Virus record (IMG/VR): IMGVR_UViG_3300042308_000062
Location: 1-24,600 of that record
Length of the DNA: 24,600 nucleotides
From: a virus
Direction: 5' to 3' (one strand)
Shown here: positions 1 through 6,679 of the stretch, one piece after another
How the letters are laid out: the number at the start of each line of letters is the position of its first letter
How positions within the stretch are numbered: position 1 is the first letter of the stretch
Position numbers and translations under genes: made by a program
The notes under the pieces: model-generated
Databases searched by the model: none
What the model was told of the DNA's origin: nothing
The model's input: the letters and a program-made list of their open reading frames with translations, nothing else

Positions 1-10
1 TGGGGGTGCG

Positions 11-60
11 TGTTACAGTGTTACAAAAGGGGTGGGGAATGTTACAGGGGGGTTGTTACG
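11..60 (+). repeat. Direct repeats of TGTTACA half-sites
   Basis: TGTTACA occurs at 11-17, 19-25 and 40-46, with a one-mismatch copy (TGTTACG) at 54-60. The first two are 8 bases apart. They are the same half-site that forms the inverted repeats at 140-152, 271-285, 376-393 and 408-424. Direct spacing on one side and palindromes on the other resembles iteron or operator arrays. Confidence 0.75.
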
Positions 61-139
61 ATGGTGGTGTAGGGGGTACTTAATGAAATCAACAACTTAG
101 CGGTGTTTTGGATATAGTGGGGCTATAAAATAGATCGTG

Positions 140-152
140 GTTACACTGTAAC
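140..152. promoter_or_regulatory. Palindromic TGTTACA-family site 1
   Basis: GTTACA and TGTAAC face each other across one central base, a perfect inverted repeat with 6-base arms. It has the same arm-centre-arm layout as the sites at 271-285 and 408-424. It is a probable site for a dimeric DNA-binding protein that is not identified in the window. Confidence 0.65.
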
Positions 153-270
153 AGGGTATTTGGGGGTATGAAGGTCTAAAATCTTTTTTCTTTAGTTTTA
201 TATAACTATACACACAAACATATACCAATCTATATGGCTCAGAATTTGACCGTCTCAATTCTGAAAAGAC

Positions 271-285
271 TGTTACAATGTAACA
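271..285. promoter_or_regulatory. Palindromic TGTTACA-family site 2
   Basis: TGTTACA and TGTAACA are separated by a single A, giving a perfect 7-base-arm palindrome. It is followed directly by an alternating AT run and then a TC run, which could melt easily. Confidence 0.7.
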
Positions 286-321
286 ATATATATATATTAT
301 ATCTATCTCTCTCTCTCTCTC
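286..321. repeat. AT-alternating run followed by TC dinucleotide run
   Basis: An alternating AT tract (about 286-300) leads into about eight TC units (306-321). It lies between palindromic sites 271-285 and 376-393. An AT-rich element beside repeated protein sites is typical of DNA unwinding elements in origins; that role here is inference only. Confidence 0.6.
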
Positions 322-375
322 AGAGTTTTGAAACGCTTAGTATTACATTTGCAGGGCTATTTGCAAAAAAACAAC

Positions 376-393
376 GTTACAGAGTTTTGTAAC
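376..393. promoter_or_regulatory. Palindromic TGTTACA-family site 3, wide spacing
   Basis: GTTACA (376-381) and TGTAAC (388-393) form an inverted repeat with a 6-base spacer, unlike the 1-base spacer of the other palindromes. It lies 14 bases from site 408-424, so two dimers could bind next to each other. Confidence 0.6.
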
Positions 394-407
394 AAACTGG
401 GGGTGTT

Positions 408-424
408 TTGTTACATTGTAACAA
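408..424. promoter_or_regulatory. Palindromic TGTTACA-family site 4, longest arms
   Basis: TTGTTACA and TGTAACAA flank a single T, giving a perfect inverted repeat with 8-base arms. It is the most complete member of the family in this region. Confidence 0.7.
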
Positions 425-461
425 GGTTGCCATTCTCCCTGCGTCATAGTTGTGCTGCCCG

Positions 462-483
462 AAAGTTATAACCTTATAACTTT
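462..483. promoter_or_regulatory. Perfect 10-base-arm palindrome
   Basis: AAAGTTATAA and TTATAACTTT flank a CC centre. The central 11 bases (467-477) recur exactly at 1775-1785, just upstream of the leftward promoter. The palindrome could be an operator bound by the same protein as the 1775-1785 copy. There is no T-tract on either side to make it a clear terminator. Confidence 0.6.
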
Positions 484-641
484 TGCTGATTTTTGTCCCC
501 TCGGTCGCCCCGAAGCTCTCTCCCGCACCCACGCACACGCACTCGCGCGCTCGCTCTCCCGCACCGCCTAACTACTATGACGTTCTACGAACGGACAATG
601 GAAGCGCACGCAGAGAAAATTTTTGGGAAAAATTTTGGGCG

Positions 642-666
642 AAAAAAAAGCCACCTTTCGGTGGCT
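642..666 (-). terminator. Intrinsic terminator of the leftward operon
   Basis: AGCCACC (649-655) pairs perfectly with GGTGGCT (660-666) around a 4-base loop. Read leftward, the hairpin is followed at once by a run of eight T residues (642-649 are A on the plus strand). It lies about 20 bases past the stop codon of the last leftward gene. The rightward side has no T-tract, so it works only for the leftward transcript. Confidence 0.85.
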
Positions 667-672
667 TAGTGA

Positions 673-686
673 AAACCCTAGGGTTT
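673..686. repeat. 14-base palindrome AAACCCTAGGGTTT
   Basis: This is a perfect palindrome overlapping the stop codon of the 65-residue leftward gene. The same CCCTAGGGTTT core appears twice more at 1087-1110. The three copies bracket the two distal genes of the leftward operon. Confidence 0.7.
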
Positions 687-882
687 AGTCGATGTATCGG
701 GTAATGACCAATTCAGCGTGCATTTCAATATTGGGGTTTGCTTTGCGCCATTGGGTCAATATATCTTTTCCCATTTCGAACGTGTCGCAGAAATGGCATT
801 TCTTAATTGTAAGCCTTTTCCCTCTACCCTCTGGTGCATTGACCCAAGTATAAATTGTGAGTACTCCAACAAAATCTGACAT
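685..882 (-). CDS. Hypothetical 65-residue protein, last gene of the leftward operon
   Basis: I do not recognise this small protein. It has one CxxC pair (Cys29, Cys32) inside a basic stretch, which could be half of a metal site, but no second pair follows. The ATG at 882 is preceded by AAGGG with an 8-base gap; that ribosome site overlaps the stop codon of the gene upstream, so the two are likely translated from one message. The intrinsic terminator at 642-666 closes the transcript. Its position away from the virion operon and in the opposite direction suggests an early or regulatory phage gene rather than a structural one. That it is a gene is fairly sure; its function is unknown. Confidence 0.65.
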   Translation of the reverse strand: MSDFVGVLTIYTWVNAPEGRGKRLTIKKCHFCDTFEMGKDILTQWRKANPNIEMHAELVITRYID

Positions 883-893
883 GATGTTAACCC

Positions 894-1079
894 TTAAAAG
901 TACATTGAGAAAAATTTGTCATTGATGTACGCTTTTGCGTCTTTTTCATGACGGAAAGAACGCTTTTCACCATCGGAAAATTCAACTTTCCATCGATTGA
1001 CCAGAGGGTCATTGTAGATTTTCCAAGTCAAAACATCGGATTCGGGTTTTGCTTTTGAATAGTGCATGTATTTATTCAT
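894..1079 (-). CDS. Hypothetical 61-residue protein, middle gene of the leftward operon
   Basis: Not recognised. The chain is rich in Lys, aromatic and acidic residues, with alternating segments (WKIYND, RWKVEFSDG) that suggest a small beta-rich fold and a C-terminal helix. I chose the ATG at 1079 rather than the upstream ATG at 1175. The later start is preceded by AGGGG at a 7-base gap, whereas the longer form would overlap the neighbouring gene by 50 bases and translate the CCTAGGG repeats. The ribosome site lies inside a copy of the CCCTAGGG palindrome, so a protein or a hairpin at that palindrome could affect its translation. It sits between the 179-residue gene and the 65-residue gene in the same direction. 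Confidence 0.65.
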   Translation of the reverse strand: MNKYMHYSKAKPESDVLTWKIYNDPLVNRWKVEFSDGEKRSFRHEKDAKAYINDKFFSMYF

Positions 1080-1083
1080 TTTA

Positions 1084-1110
1084 AAACCCCTAGGGTTTCC
1101 CCTAGGGTTT
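1084..1110. repeat. Tandem CCCTAGGGTTT palindromic repeats
   Basis: Two adjacent copies of CCCCTAGGGTTT (1087-1098 and 1099-1110) match the palindrome at 673-686. They fill the short gap between the first and second leftward genes and overlap the ribosome site of the second. Confidence 0.7.
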
Positions 1111-1125
1111 CCGTTGTTTAGGTTT

Positions 1126-1665
1126 TTACTTAACTGATTCGGTGAAATCAGGGATAAATTCAACGATAGCGTCAACTAATGCACCTTTGAGCATGCTTTG
1201 ATTTAACAGGGTGCATTGATGCAAAGCCTTTTGCAAAGTGGCAATCAAAGCGGGCATGTCAGTAACTTCAACTTTTCCAGCTTTAGCAGTAGCTTCAGCT
1301 TTAGCGTTTACTTCAGCTTTAGCTTCAGCTTTTTTGTTTGCAAGGTCACGAGAAAATGGCACATTAGTTTCGAACGCTATCCAAAAACATTGTGCATACT
1401 GTTGCGCTGAATTTTTGCTGATATACTCTTTTGAAACCAGTGAATCAAATAATGCTTTCACTTCCCCTCGGGCTTCGTTCGTTTTCGAATTACCTTTTAG
1501 GTATTCGGCTTTAGTTGTTGCACAAGCGATAACGTGTGCGTCAACCAATTTTTGGATTTCAGCATTTTGTTTGCTGACACTTTCGGCAATCAGCTTGTCA
1601 GCTTTAGCCTTAGCAGTTGCAAATGCACCGATAATCGATGCGTGGATTTTCGTGAATTGTGCCAT
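1126..1665 (-). CDS. Hypothetical Ala/Lys-rich protein, first gene of the leftward operon
   Basis: A 179-residue protein with no fold I can name. The N-terminal third is helical with regular Ala/Lys spacing (ATAKAKADKLIAES). A second low-complexity Lys-Ala-Glu stretch lies around residues 110-130, giving a probable coiled coil or helical linker, followed by a more hydrophobic C-terminal segment. The ATG at 1665 is preceded by AAGGGA at good spacing. A promoter with a perfect TTGACA and an inverted repeat lies just upstream, so this is the leading gene of the leftward transcript. The setting fits an early phage gene. DNA binding is possible but not shown by any motif. Confidence 0.7.
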   Translation of the reverse strand: MAQFTKIHASIIGAFATAKAKADKLIAESVSKQNAEIQKLVDAHVIACATTKAEYLKGNSKTNEARGEVKALFDSLVSKEYISKNSAQQYAQCFWIAFETNVPFSRDLANKKAEAKAEVNAKAEATAKAGKVEVTDMPALIATLQKALHQCTLLNQSMLKGALVDAIVEFIPDFTESVK

Positions 1666-1697
1666 TTTAGTTTCCCTTGAATAGCGTTGATTTAAAT

Positions 1698-1725
1698 ATC
1701 GGCTAAACCGAATTGCTTAACCGAT
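1698..1725. promoter_or_regulatory. Imperfect inverted repeat at the leftward start site
   Basis: ATCGGCTAA (1698-1706) and TTAACCGAT (1717-1725) match in 8 of 9 positions across a 10-base spacer. The repeat starts about where transcription from the leftward promoter should begin. It could be an operator or a 5' leader hairpin. Confidence 0.55.
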
Positions 1726-1731
1726 GTGTGT

Positions 1732-1760
1732 AATGTATAGCAACTTTATAGTTTTGTCAA
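1732..1760 (-). promoter_or_regulatory. Sigma70-type promoter of the leftward operon
   Basis: Read leftward, a perfect TTGACA (1760 down to 1755) is followed after 17 bases by TACATT (1737 down to 1732), a 4-of-6 match to TATAAT; an overlapping TATACA is a second option. The start codon of the 179-residue gene lies about 65 bases further on. Confidence 0.7.
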
Positions 1761-1815
1761 GTGTTATATAAAGGTATAACCTTATCGTTTTCGGCAGGGT
1801 TTGACCCCACCGCCC

Positions 1816-1836
1816 CGCCACCCCAAGCTGGTGGCG
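1816..1836. repeat. GC-rich hairpin in the divergent region
   Basis: CGCCACC (1816-1822) and GGTGGCG (1830-1836) pair perfectly around a 7-base loop. No T-tract follows on either strand, so it is not a standard terminator. It lies within the minus-strand G-tract segment. Confidence 0.55.
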
Positions 1837-1996
1837 TTAGGAGTCCCACGTCCCCTTACGCTGAGCGTTGAATCCTCCGGCAGCAAAATAAAACCACGGC
1901 TATACAAAACCATACCCCCCTTCACACAGCCGGGTACCCCGTCTTTCAGGAAAGGCCCCCCATCAAAAATAAAACACACAAGAAAAAAATTACATA

Positions 1997-2002
1997 TATA
2001 AT
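1997..2002 (+). promoter_or_regulatory. Possible -10 element of the terminase operon
   Basis: A perfect TATAAT occurs 29 bases before the first terminase start codon in an A/T-rich stretch. No good TTGACA match is found 16-18 bases upstream (the bases there are CA-rich), so the promoter may depend on a phage activator or may not be one. Confidence 0.35.
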
Positions 2003-2031
2003 TCGCCAAACTAACGGCTGCTACTCCGCCT

Positions 2032-2583
2032 ATGTACACACCTGTAATTGACTTCAATATTCCGCTTGCGGACTACTCCCCGACATTCGAGTCGCTGGAG
2101 ACCCGCGTGGCCGCAGCCATGGCTGCGTTAGTAGACACTAACAATCTGCCACCGCCAAACGAAATATCCGAAACGGACAAGCACAAGGCCCGCGAGGTAT
2201 TCATCGGGAACGAGTTGGCGTCAGACGAGGACTTGTCTTCCCCCGGTATGGTGGTGTATCTGCAGTCCCTGTTGTCAGAATACGACACGGTAATTGTGAA
2301 GTCGGCGCAGCAGATGCGAACTTATGTAACTAATAAGCTACTTGCAGAAACGGCAAACCCAGACCCACGCATACGGATGAAGTCACTGGAACTGCTGGGT
2401 AAGATCAGCGACGTTGGGCTGTTTACGGACAAGACAGAAATCACAATGCGCCACCGACCTACGGAAGAGCTAGAACAAATGCTGCGGGAACGCCTGACCA
2501 AGGTGCTGGAAGCGGAAGTTGTAGACCCCAAGCCAACTAAGTCCCAAGTACAGATAGATATTAGCGACGTCGAAGCAATCTGA
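2032..2583 (+). CDS. Probable terminase small subunit
   Basis: The call rests mainly on position: it lies directly before the large terminase and overlaps it by one base (TGATG). The 183-residue length fits small terminases, which bind the packaging site as a ring and hand the DNA to the large subunit. The middle (residues about 75-130) is helical, with runs such as PRIRMKSLELLGKISDVGLF. The C-terminal part is charged (TEELEQMLRERLTKVLEAE), as expected for the large-subunit contact region. No helix-turn-helix is obvious by eye. The ATG at 2032 lacks a strong Shine-Dalgarno; in-frame stop TAA at 1999 rules out a longer frame. It is the first gene of the rightward virion operon. Confidence 0.7.
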   Translation: MYTPVIDFNIPLADYSPTFESLETRVAAAMAALVDTNNLPPPNEISETDKHKAREVFIGNELASDEDLSSPGMVVYLQSLLSEYDTVIVKSAQQMRTYVTNKLLAETANPDPRIRMKSLELLGKISDVGLFTDKTEITMRHRPTEELEQMLRERLTKVLEAEVVDPKPTKSQVQIDISDVEAI

Positions 2584-4106
2584 TGCAGCAAACCCTAACG
2601 CCAGAGATCATTGAACGGATTTCTAAGAAGCTGCCTCCAAGCGAGGCGGTGGAGTTACTTGCCATGTTTGCAGAGTTGGATGGCAGGAAGCGCCAGCAGT
2701 TGGCCCAAAACGACTTTCTATCGTTCATTGCTGCCATTGATCCTAACTATAAGTTTGGAGTTCACCTAAAACGACTTGGTGGCCTGCTGATGGAGGTAGA
2801 AACCAACCTGAAGAACCGGATTGCGGTGTCTATGGCACCTCGTATGGGTAAATCCCAGATGATTTCTATCTACTATCCGGCTTGGTACTTGGGAAAACAC
2901 CCCGACCACAAGGTAATTGTGGCCTCACACACCGCAGATTTAGCGGTTGTCATGGCCCGCAAGGTGCGAAATCTGATCAATACGCCCGAATACAAGGCAA
3001 TTTTCCCCGATACAAACATTGCAAGCGACGCAAAAGCTGCTGCGCAGTGGAATACGACCAAAGGGGGCGAGTATTTTGCGATTGGTGTGGGTGGTGCGCT
3101 CGCTGGTCGTGGTGCCCACTTGATTATTGCCGACGATCCACTGTCTGAGCAGGACATTAAGGCCGGAAACACCACATCTTTGGACAATGCATACGAGTGG
3201 TTCAGTGCTGGTCTGCGTACTCGACTCATGCCAGACGGGAAAATCTGTGTTTTACACACAAGGTGGCACCAGCGGGACCTGATTGGGCGGCTAATCAAGG
3301 ATTCCGCCATGAATGAGGGCGGGGACAGCTACGAAACCTTTGAATTCCCTGCAATTTTGAACGAAGGCACGGATAACGAGAAGTCAATCTGGCCAGAACA
3401 GTGGTCAATCGAGTCTTTGCAGCAAACCCGGGCGTCAATGCACCACATCATGTGGCAGTGGTACGCTCAATACCAGCAAAACCCAACCGCAGCCGAGGCT
3501 GCCATCATAAAACGGGACTGGATACGCTGGTGGGAGAAGGATGACCCGCCAAAAATTGACTTTATGGTGCAGGCGTTTGATACGGCGCTCACAACCAAGG
3601 AACGGTCTGACTTCTCCGTGTGCCATACGTGGGGCGTGTTTGAGAGTGAAGAAGACGGCACGCAAAACGTCATACTGCTGAACAAAGTCAAGGGGAAATA
3701 CGAGTTTCCTGAGCTAAAAGCCATGGCGCACGAGCAGTACAAGACGTGGGAGCCGGACAGTGTGATTGTCGAGGCTAAAGCCAGTGGTCAGCCGCTCATT
3801 GACGAGATGCGCAGGTCAGGTATATTTGTGCAGGACTTCAGTCCCGGCAAGGGGCAGGATAAAATCGCGCGGCTTAATGCCGTGGCAGACATGTTTGCGT
3901 CAGGGCACGTTTGGTTCCCCGAGAATGCGTGGGCTGCGGCCACTGTGGAGGAGATTTTGGCGTTTCCCGCAGGCGAGCATGACGACGAGGTAGACACCAT
4001 GACACTGGCGTTGATGAGAATTCGCAAGGGTGGGCTATTGCGCTTGAGCAGTGACCACGAGGATAATGAACCCTATTACGCGGGCCGTCGCCAAGCGTAT
4101 TACTAA
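2583..4106 (+). CDS. terL: Terminase large subunit
   Basis: This is the ATPase-nuclease motor that packages DNA through the portal. The N-terminal ATPase domain has a Walker A loop APRMGKS (residues 85-91), followed by VGGALAGRGAH and a Walker B strand HLIIADDP (179-186). The C-terminal RNase H-like nuclease begins at VQAFDTALT (Asp333), continues with VIVEAKASGQ (Glu397) and ends with HDDEVDTMTLALM (Asp467/468, Asp471). These acidic residues fit the usual metal-binding set. The C-terminal pattern with an R-S-D-F-S segment after the first Asp resembles the TIGR01630-type terminase C-terminal domain. At 507 residues it is of normal length. Its start overlaps the stop of the previous gene. Confidence 0.95.
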   Translation: MQQTLTPEIIERISKKLPPSEAVELLAMFAELDGRKRQQLAQNDFLSFIAAIDPNYKFGVHLKRLGGLLMEVETNLKNRIAVSMAPRMGKSQMISIYYPAWYLGKHPDHKVIVASHTADLAVVMARKVRNLINTPEYKAIFPDTNIASDAKAAAQWNTTKGGEYFAIGVGGALAGRGAHLIIADDPLSEQDIKAGNTTSLDNAYEWFSAGLRTRLMPDGKICVLHTRWHQRDLIGRLIKDSAMNEGGDSYETFEFPAILNEGTDNEKSIWPEQWSIESLQQTRASMHHIMWQWYAQYQQNPTAAEAAIIKRDWIRWWEKDDPPKIDFMVQAFDTALTTKERSDFSVCHTWGVFESEEDGTQNVILLNKVKGKYEFPELKAMAHEQYKTWEPDSVIVEAKASGQPLIDEMRRSGIFVQDFSPGKGQDKIARLNAVADMFASGHVWFPENAWAAATVEEILAFPAGEHDDEVDTMTLALMRIRKGGLLRLSSDHEDNEPYYAGRRQAYY

Positions 4107-4115
4107 GGACTTTAA

Positions 4116-6677
4116 ATGGCTACTAATATGTTCCCCTCTTTGAACCCAGCACCGCTTGGGTTGGATGCACTGGCCCCCGAGATGGACGAAGGCCCTGATA
4201 TTGAGGTCCAGATTGAGAACCCCGAAGGTGTGATCGTCGGCATGGACGGCGTTGAGATTGACCTAATGGAGATTATTGCAGGCGATAAGAGCGACGACTT
4301 TGACGCTAACCTTGCTGAAGAGATGGACGAGGGCGAGTTGCAGAAACTTGCCAGTGACTTGATTGAATTGGTAGATGCAGACATTGGCAGCCGCAAAGAC
4401 TGGGTTGAGATGTATGTCAAAGGTCTAGACGTTTTGGGGATGAAGTATGAGGAACGTACTGAACCGTGGCTCGGTGCTTGCGGAGTTTTCTCGACTGTAC
4501 TCACGGAGGCCGCTGTTCGCTTCCAGTCTGAAACTATCATTGAAACGTTCCCGGCGCAGGGTCCTGTCAAGACCGAAATCATCGGTGCTATTGACCGTCT
4601 TAAAGAGGAGGCTGCAGAGCGCGTCCGGGAGGACATGAATTACCAGTTGACCGAGGTGATGTCTGAGTATCGCCCCGAGCATGAGAAGATGCTGTACTCC
4701 CTTGGTTTGGCTGGCAGTGCGTTCAAGAAAGTTTACTTTGACCCCAGCCTGAATCGCCAGATTGCGGTGTTTATACCTGCGGAAGACATCATTATTCCTT
4801 ATGGTGCGTCGAGCCTGAAGACATCTGATCGTGTTGCGCACATCATGCGTAAAACCAAGAACGACATGAAGAAGCTGCAGGTAGCGGGCTTCTATCGTGA
4901 TGTTGAGTTGGGTGAGCCGCAAGTCATACATACAGACATTGAGAAGAAGAAAGCGGAAGACCAAGGCTTTACGCTTACAGATGACGACCGCTATCAGATT
5001 CTGGAACTACACGTCGACTACGACTTGCCGGGTTACGAGGATGAAGATGAGATCGCACTGCCATACGTGGTGACAATTGATCGTGGCACTAACAAAGTGT
5101 TGGCCATCCGCCGCAACTGGAACCCAGACGACAAGCGCAAATTAAAACGCGATCACTTCGTACAGTACACATACATACCCGGCTTTGGTGCTTATGGCTT
5201 GGGCTTGATCCACTTGATTGGAGGCTACGCACGCGCAGGTACATCAATAATCAGACAACTCGTGGACGCGGGTACGTTGGCTAACTTGCCCGGTGGCTTA
5301 AAGGCTCGTGGCTTGCGTATCAAGGGTGACGATACACCAATCAACCCCGGTGAGTTCCGTGATGTAGATGTGCCAAGCGGCGCAGTCAAAGACAACATCA
5401 TGATGTTGCCGTACAAAGAACCATCACAGGTTCTGCTGGCGCTCCTAAACCAGATCACCGACGAGGGCAAACGCCTTGGCTCTATTGCTGATATGAACAT
5501 CAGCGACATGAGTGCGAATGCTCCGGTAGGTACGACGTTGGCACTGTTAGAAAGACAATTGAAGACCATGAGCGCCGTGCAAGCGCGGGTTCACTACTCG
5601 ATGAAGCAAGAGTTTAAACTTTTGCGTGACATCATCCGCGACTACACACCAGATCAGTACAGCTTTGATCCATCAAGCGGCGACCGCATGGCAAAGCAAG
5701 AAGATTACGACATGGTGGACGTGATTCCTGTGTCCGACCCGAACAGCGCGACGATGGCGCAGCGCATCATGCAGTACCAAGCGGTGATGCAGTTGGCTCA
5801 ACAAGCTCCGCAGATTTATGACTTGCCGATATTGCACCGTCAGATGATCGAGGTGCTTGGTGTAAAGAACGCTGAGAAACTTGTACCTACAGATGACGAC
5901 ATGACACCACGCGACCCTGTCAGTGAAAACATGGCGTTCCTGAATGGCAAACCGACTAAAGCGTTTATCTATCAAGACCACGACGCACACATTTCTGTAC
6001 ATACATCAATGATGCAGGACCCGCTCATCATGGCGCAGGTTGGTCAGAACCCACAAGCCCAGAAGATGATGGCCGAGATTCAAGCTCACCTCTCAGAACA
6101 CTTGGCGTTTGCGTACCGCAAGAAAGTGGAAGAACAGCTTGGCGTGCCATTGCCACCACCCGACGAAGCCATGCCAGAAGATGCAGAAGTTATGTTGTCT
6201 CGTCTGGTTGCCCAAGGCGCACAACAAGTGCTGGCTGCGAGTAAAGGTCAGGTGGCAAATCAGCAAGCTCAGCAGATGCAGCAAGACCCAGTCATGCAGT
6301 TGCAGCAAGCAGAGTTGGCGATCAAGAAACAAGAAGCTGATACTAAGGCACTCAAGGTCAAGGGTGACTTGCAGCTTAAGGCCGAGGAGTTGTCACTCAA
6401 GGCGCAGGAAAGCGCAGCAAGAACAGGCGAAGACCCCGCCATGGCATCCATGCGGTTGCAGCAAGAAATTATGCAGGCGCAAGAGCTACACGGTATGGAG
6501 ATGGCTGCCAAACGGATGGAGCTTGAACAAGCTCAGGCCCAGCAACAGCAAGCTATGCAGCAACAACAAGCGCAGGTCCAGCAGAAGATGGCTCATGGCG
6601 GACAAGTACATAGCCAGAAGTTGGAGCATGCCGAGATGGACAGACTTTCAAAGTTATTACAAGGTAATAGGGAGTAA
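4116..6677 (+). CDS. Portal protein
   Basis: An 853-residue portal, the dodecameric ring at the capsid vertex through which DNA enters and leaves. Position after the large terminase, size and conserved stretches (FIPAEDIIIPYGASSLKTSD; SDMSANAPVGTTLALLERQL) match long portals of the P22/SU10 type. An acidic N-terminal region (to about residue 85) precedes the core. From about residue 690 the chain becomes a Gln/Ala/Lys-rich helical tail with long Gln runs, probably a coiled coil extending as a barrel-like or disordered crown. A clear AAGGA lies 6 bases before the ATG. The first 85 residues and the tail are low-complexity and would align poorly, so identification rests on the core. Confidence 0.9.
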   Translation: MATNMFPSLNPAPLGLDALAPEMDEGPDIEVQIENPEGVIVGMDGVEIDLMEIIAGDKSDDFDANLAEEMDEGELQKLASDLIELVDADIGSRKDWVEMYVKGLDVLGMKYEERTEPWLGACGVFSTVLTEAAVRFQSETIIETFPAQGPVKTEIIGAIDRLKEEAAERVREDMNYQLTEVMSEYRPEHEKMLYSLGLAGSAFKKVYFDPSLNRQIAVFIPAEDIIIPYGASSLKTSDRVAHIMRKTKNDMKKLQVAGFYRDVELGEPQVIHTDIEKKKAEDQGFTLTDDDRYQILELHVDYDLPGYEDEDEIALPYVVTIDRGTNKVLAIRRNWNPDDKRKLKRDHFVQYTYIPGFGAYGLGLIHLIGGYARAGTSIIRQLVDAGTLANLPGGLKARGLRIKGDDTPINPGEFRDVDVPSGAVKDNIMMLPYKEPSQVLLALLNQITDEGKRLGSIADMNISDMSANAPVGTTLALLERQLKTMSAVQARVHYSMKQEFKLLRDIIRDYTPDQYSFDPSSGDRMAKQEDYDMVDVIPVSDPNSATMAQRIMQYQAVMQLAQQAPQIYDLPILHRQMIEVLGVKNAEKLVPTDDDMTPRDPVSENMAFLNGKPTKAFIYQDHDAHISVHTSMMQDPLIMAQVGQNPQAQKMMAEIQAHLSEHLAFAYRKKVEEQLGVPLPPPDEAMPEDAEVMLSRLVAQGAQQVLAASKGQVANQQAQQMQQDPVMQLQQAELAIKKQEADTKALKVKGDLQLKAEELSLKAQESAARTGEDPAMASMRLQQEIMQAQELHGMEMAAKRMELEQAQAQQQQAMQQQQAQVQQKMAHGGQVHSQKLEHAEMDRLSKLLQGNRE

Positions 6678-6679
6678 TC

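Larger units (their letters stand above)
1..684. other. Non-coding region with repeated TGTTACA sites; candidate origin or operator region
   Basis: No convincing complete gene is visible here. All three forward frames are open from the left edge and stop at 72, 83 and 100, so the 3' end of an upstream rightward gene may be present, but the frame cannot be chosen. The stretch holds many TGTTACA half-sites and palindromes (11-424), an alternating AT run (about 286-300), a TC dinucleotide run (306-321), a long palindrome (462-483), and near-duplicate A-tract/T-tract segments (616-639). Repeated binding sites beside an AT-rich run are what iteron-type origins and repressor control regions look like, but either role is inference. 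The segment 484-640 shows no gene I can support. Confidence 0.6.
1666..2031. other. Divergent control region between leftward genes and terminase operon
   Basis: No gene is supported here. The left part carries the leftward promoter and an inverted repeat. The middle (1801-1880) is C-rich on the plus strand, with three CCCC tracts (1805-1808, 1813-1816, 1821-1824) and a 7-base-arm hairpin (1816-1836). The right part is A/T-rich with a perfect TATAAT at 1997-2002. A 91-residue leftward frame spans 1782-2057, but it lacks a credible ribosome site and overlaps the terminase start, so I do not call it. Such a gap directly before terminase genes is a usual place for a cos or pac packaging site, but none is identifiable by eye. 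Confidence 0.55.

Noticed and set aside
1-100. 3' end of an upstream rightward gene
   Set aside because: Three forward frames are open from the left edge, and nothing shows which is coding, so no gene is called.
483-704. Forward 73-residue frame in the left non-coding region
   Set aside because: No ribosome site, simple Pro/Arg/Ser composition from skewed bases, and it runs through the leftward operon terminator and into the end of the 65-residue gene.
673-1110. Telomere-like AAACCCT repeats
   Set aside because: The repeat unit resembles plant telomere sequence, but only three copies occur, in a phage context, as palindromes rather than a head-to-tail array.
1238-1684. Forward 148-residue Ala/Ser-rich frame
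   Set aside because: It is the complement of the Ala/Lys-rich leftward gene, whose promoter, ribosome site and terminator support the leftward reading.
1786-1880. Possible tRNA or tRNA-like fragment
   Set aside because: A GTTGAATCC stretch followed by a CCGGCAGCA-like end resembles a tRNA 3' end, but the T-arm does not pair and no acceptor partner or anticodon arm could be found.
1782-2057. Leftward 91-residue frame in the divergent region
   Set aside because: No good start signal, overlaps the terminase start and C-rich DNA; low-complexity Gly/Arg composition reflects base skew.
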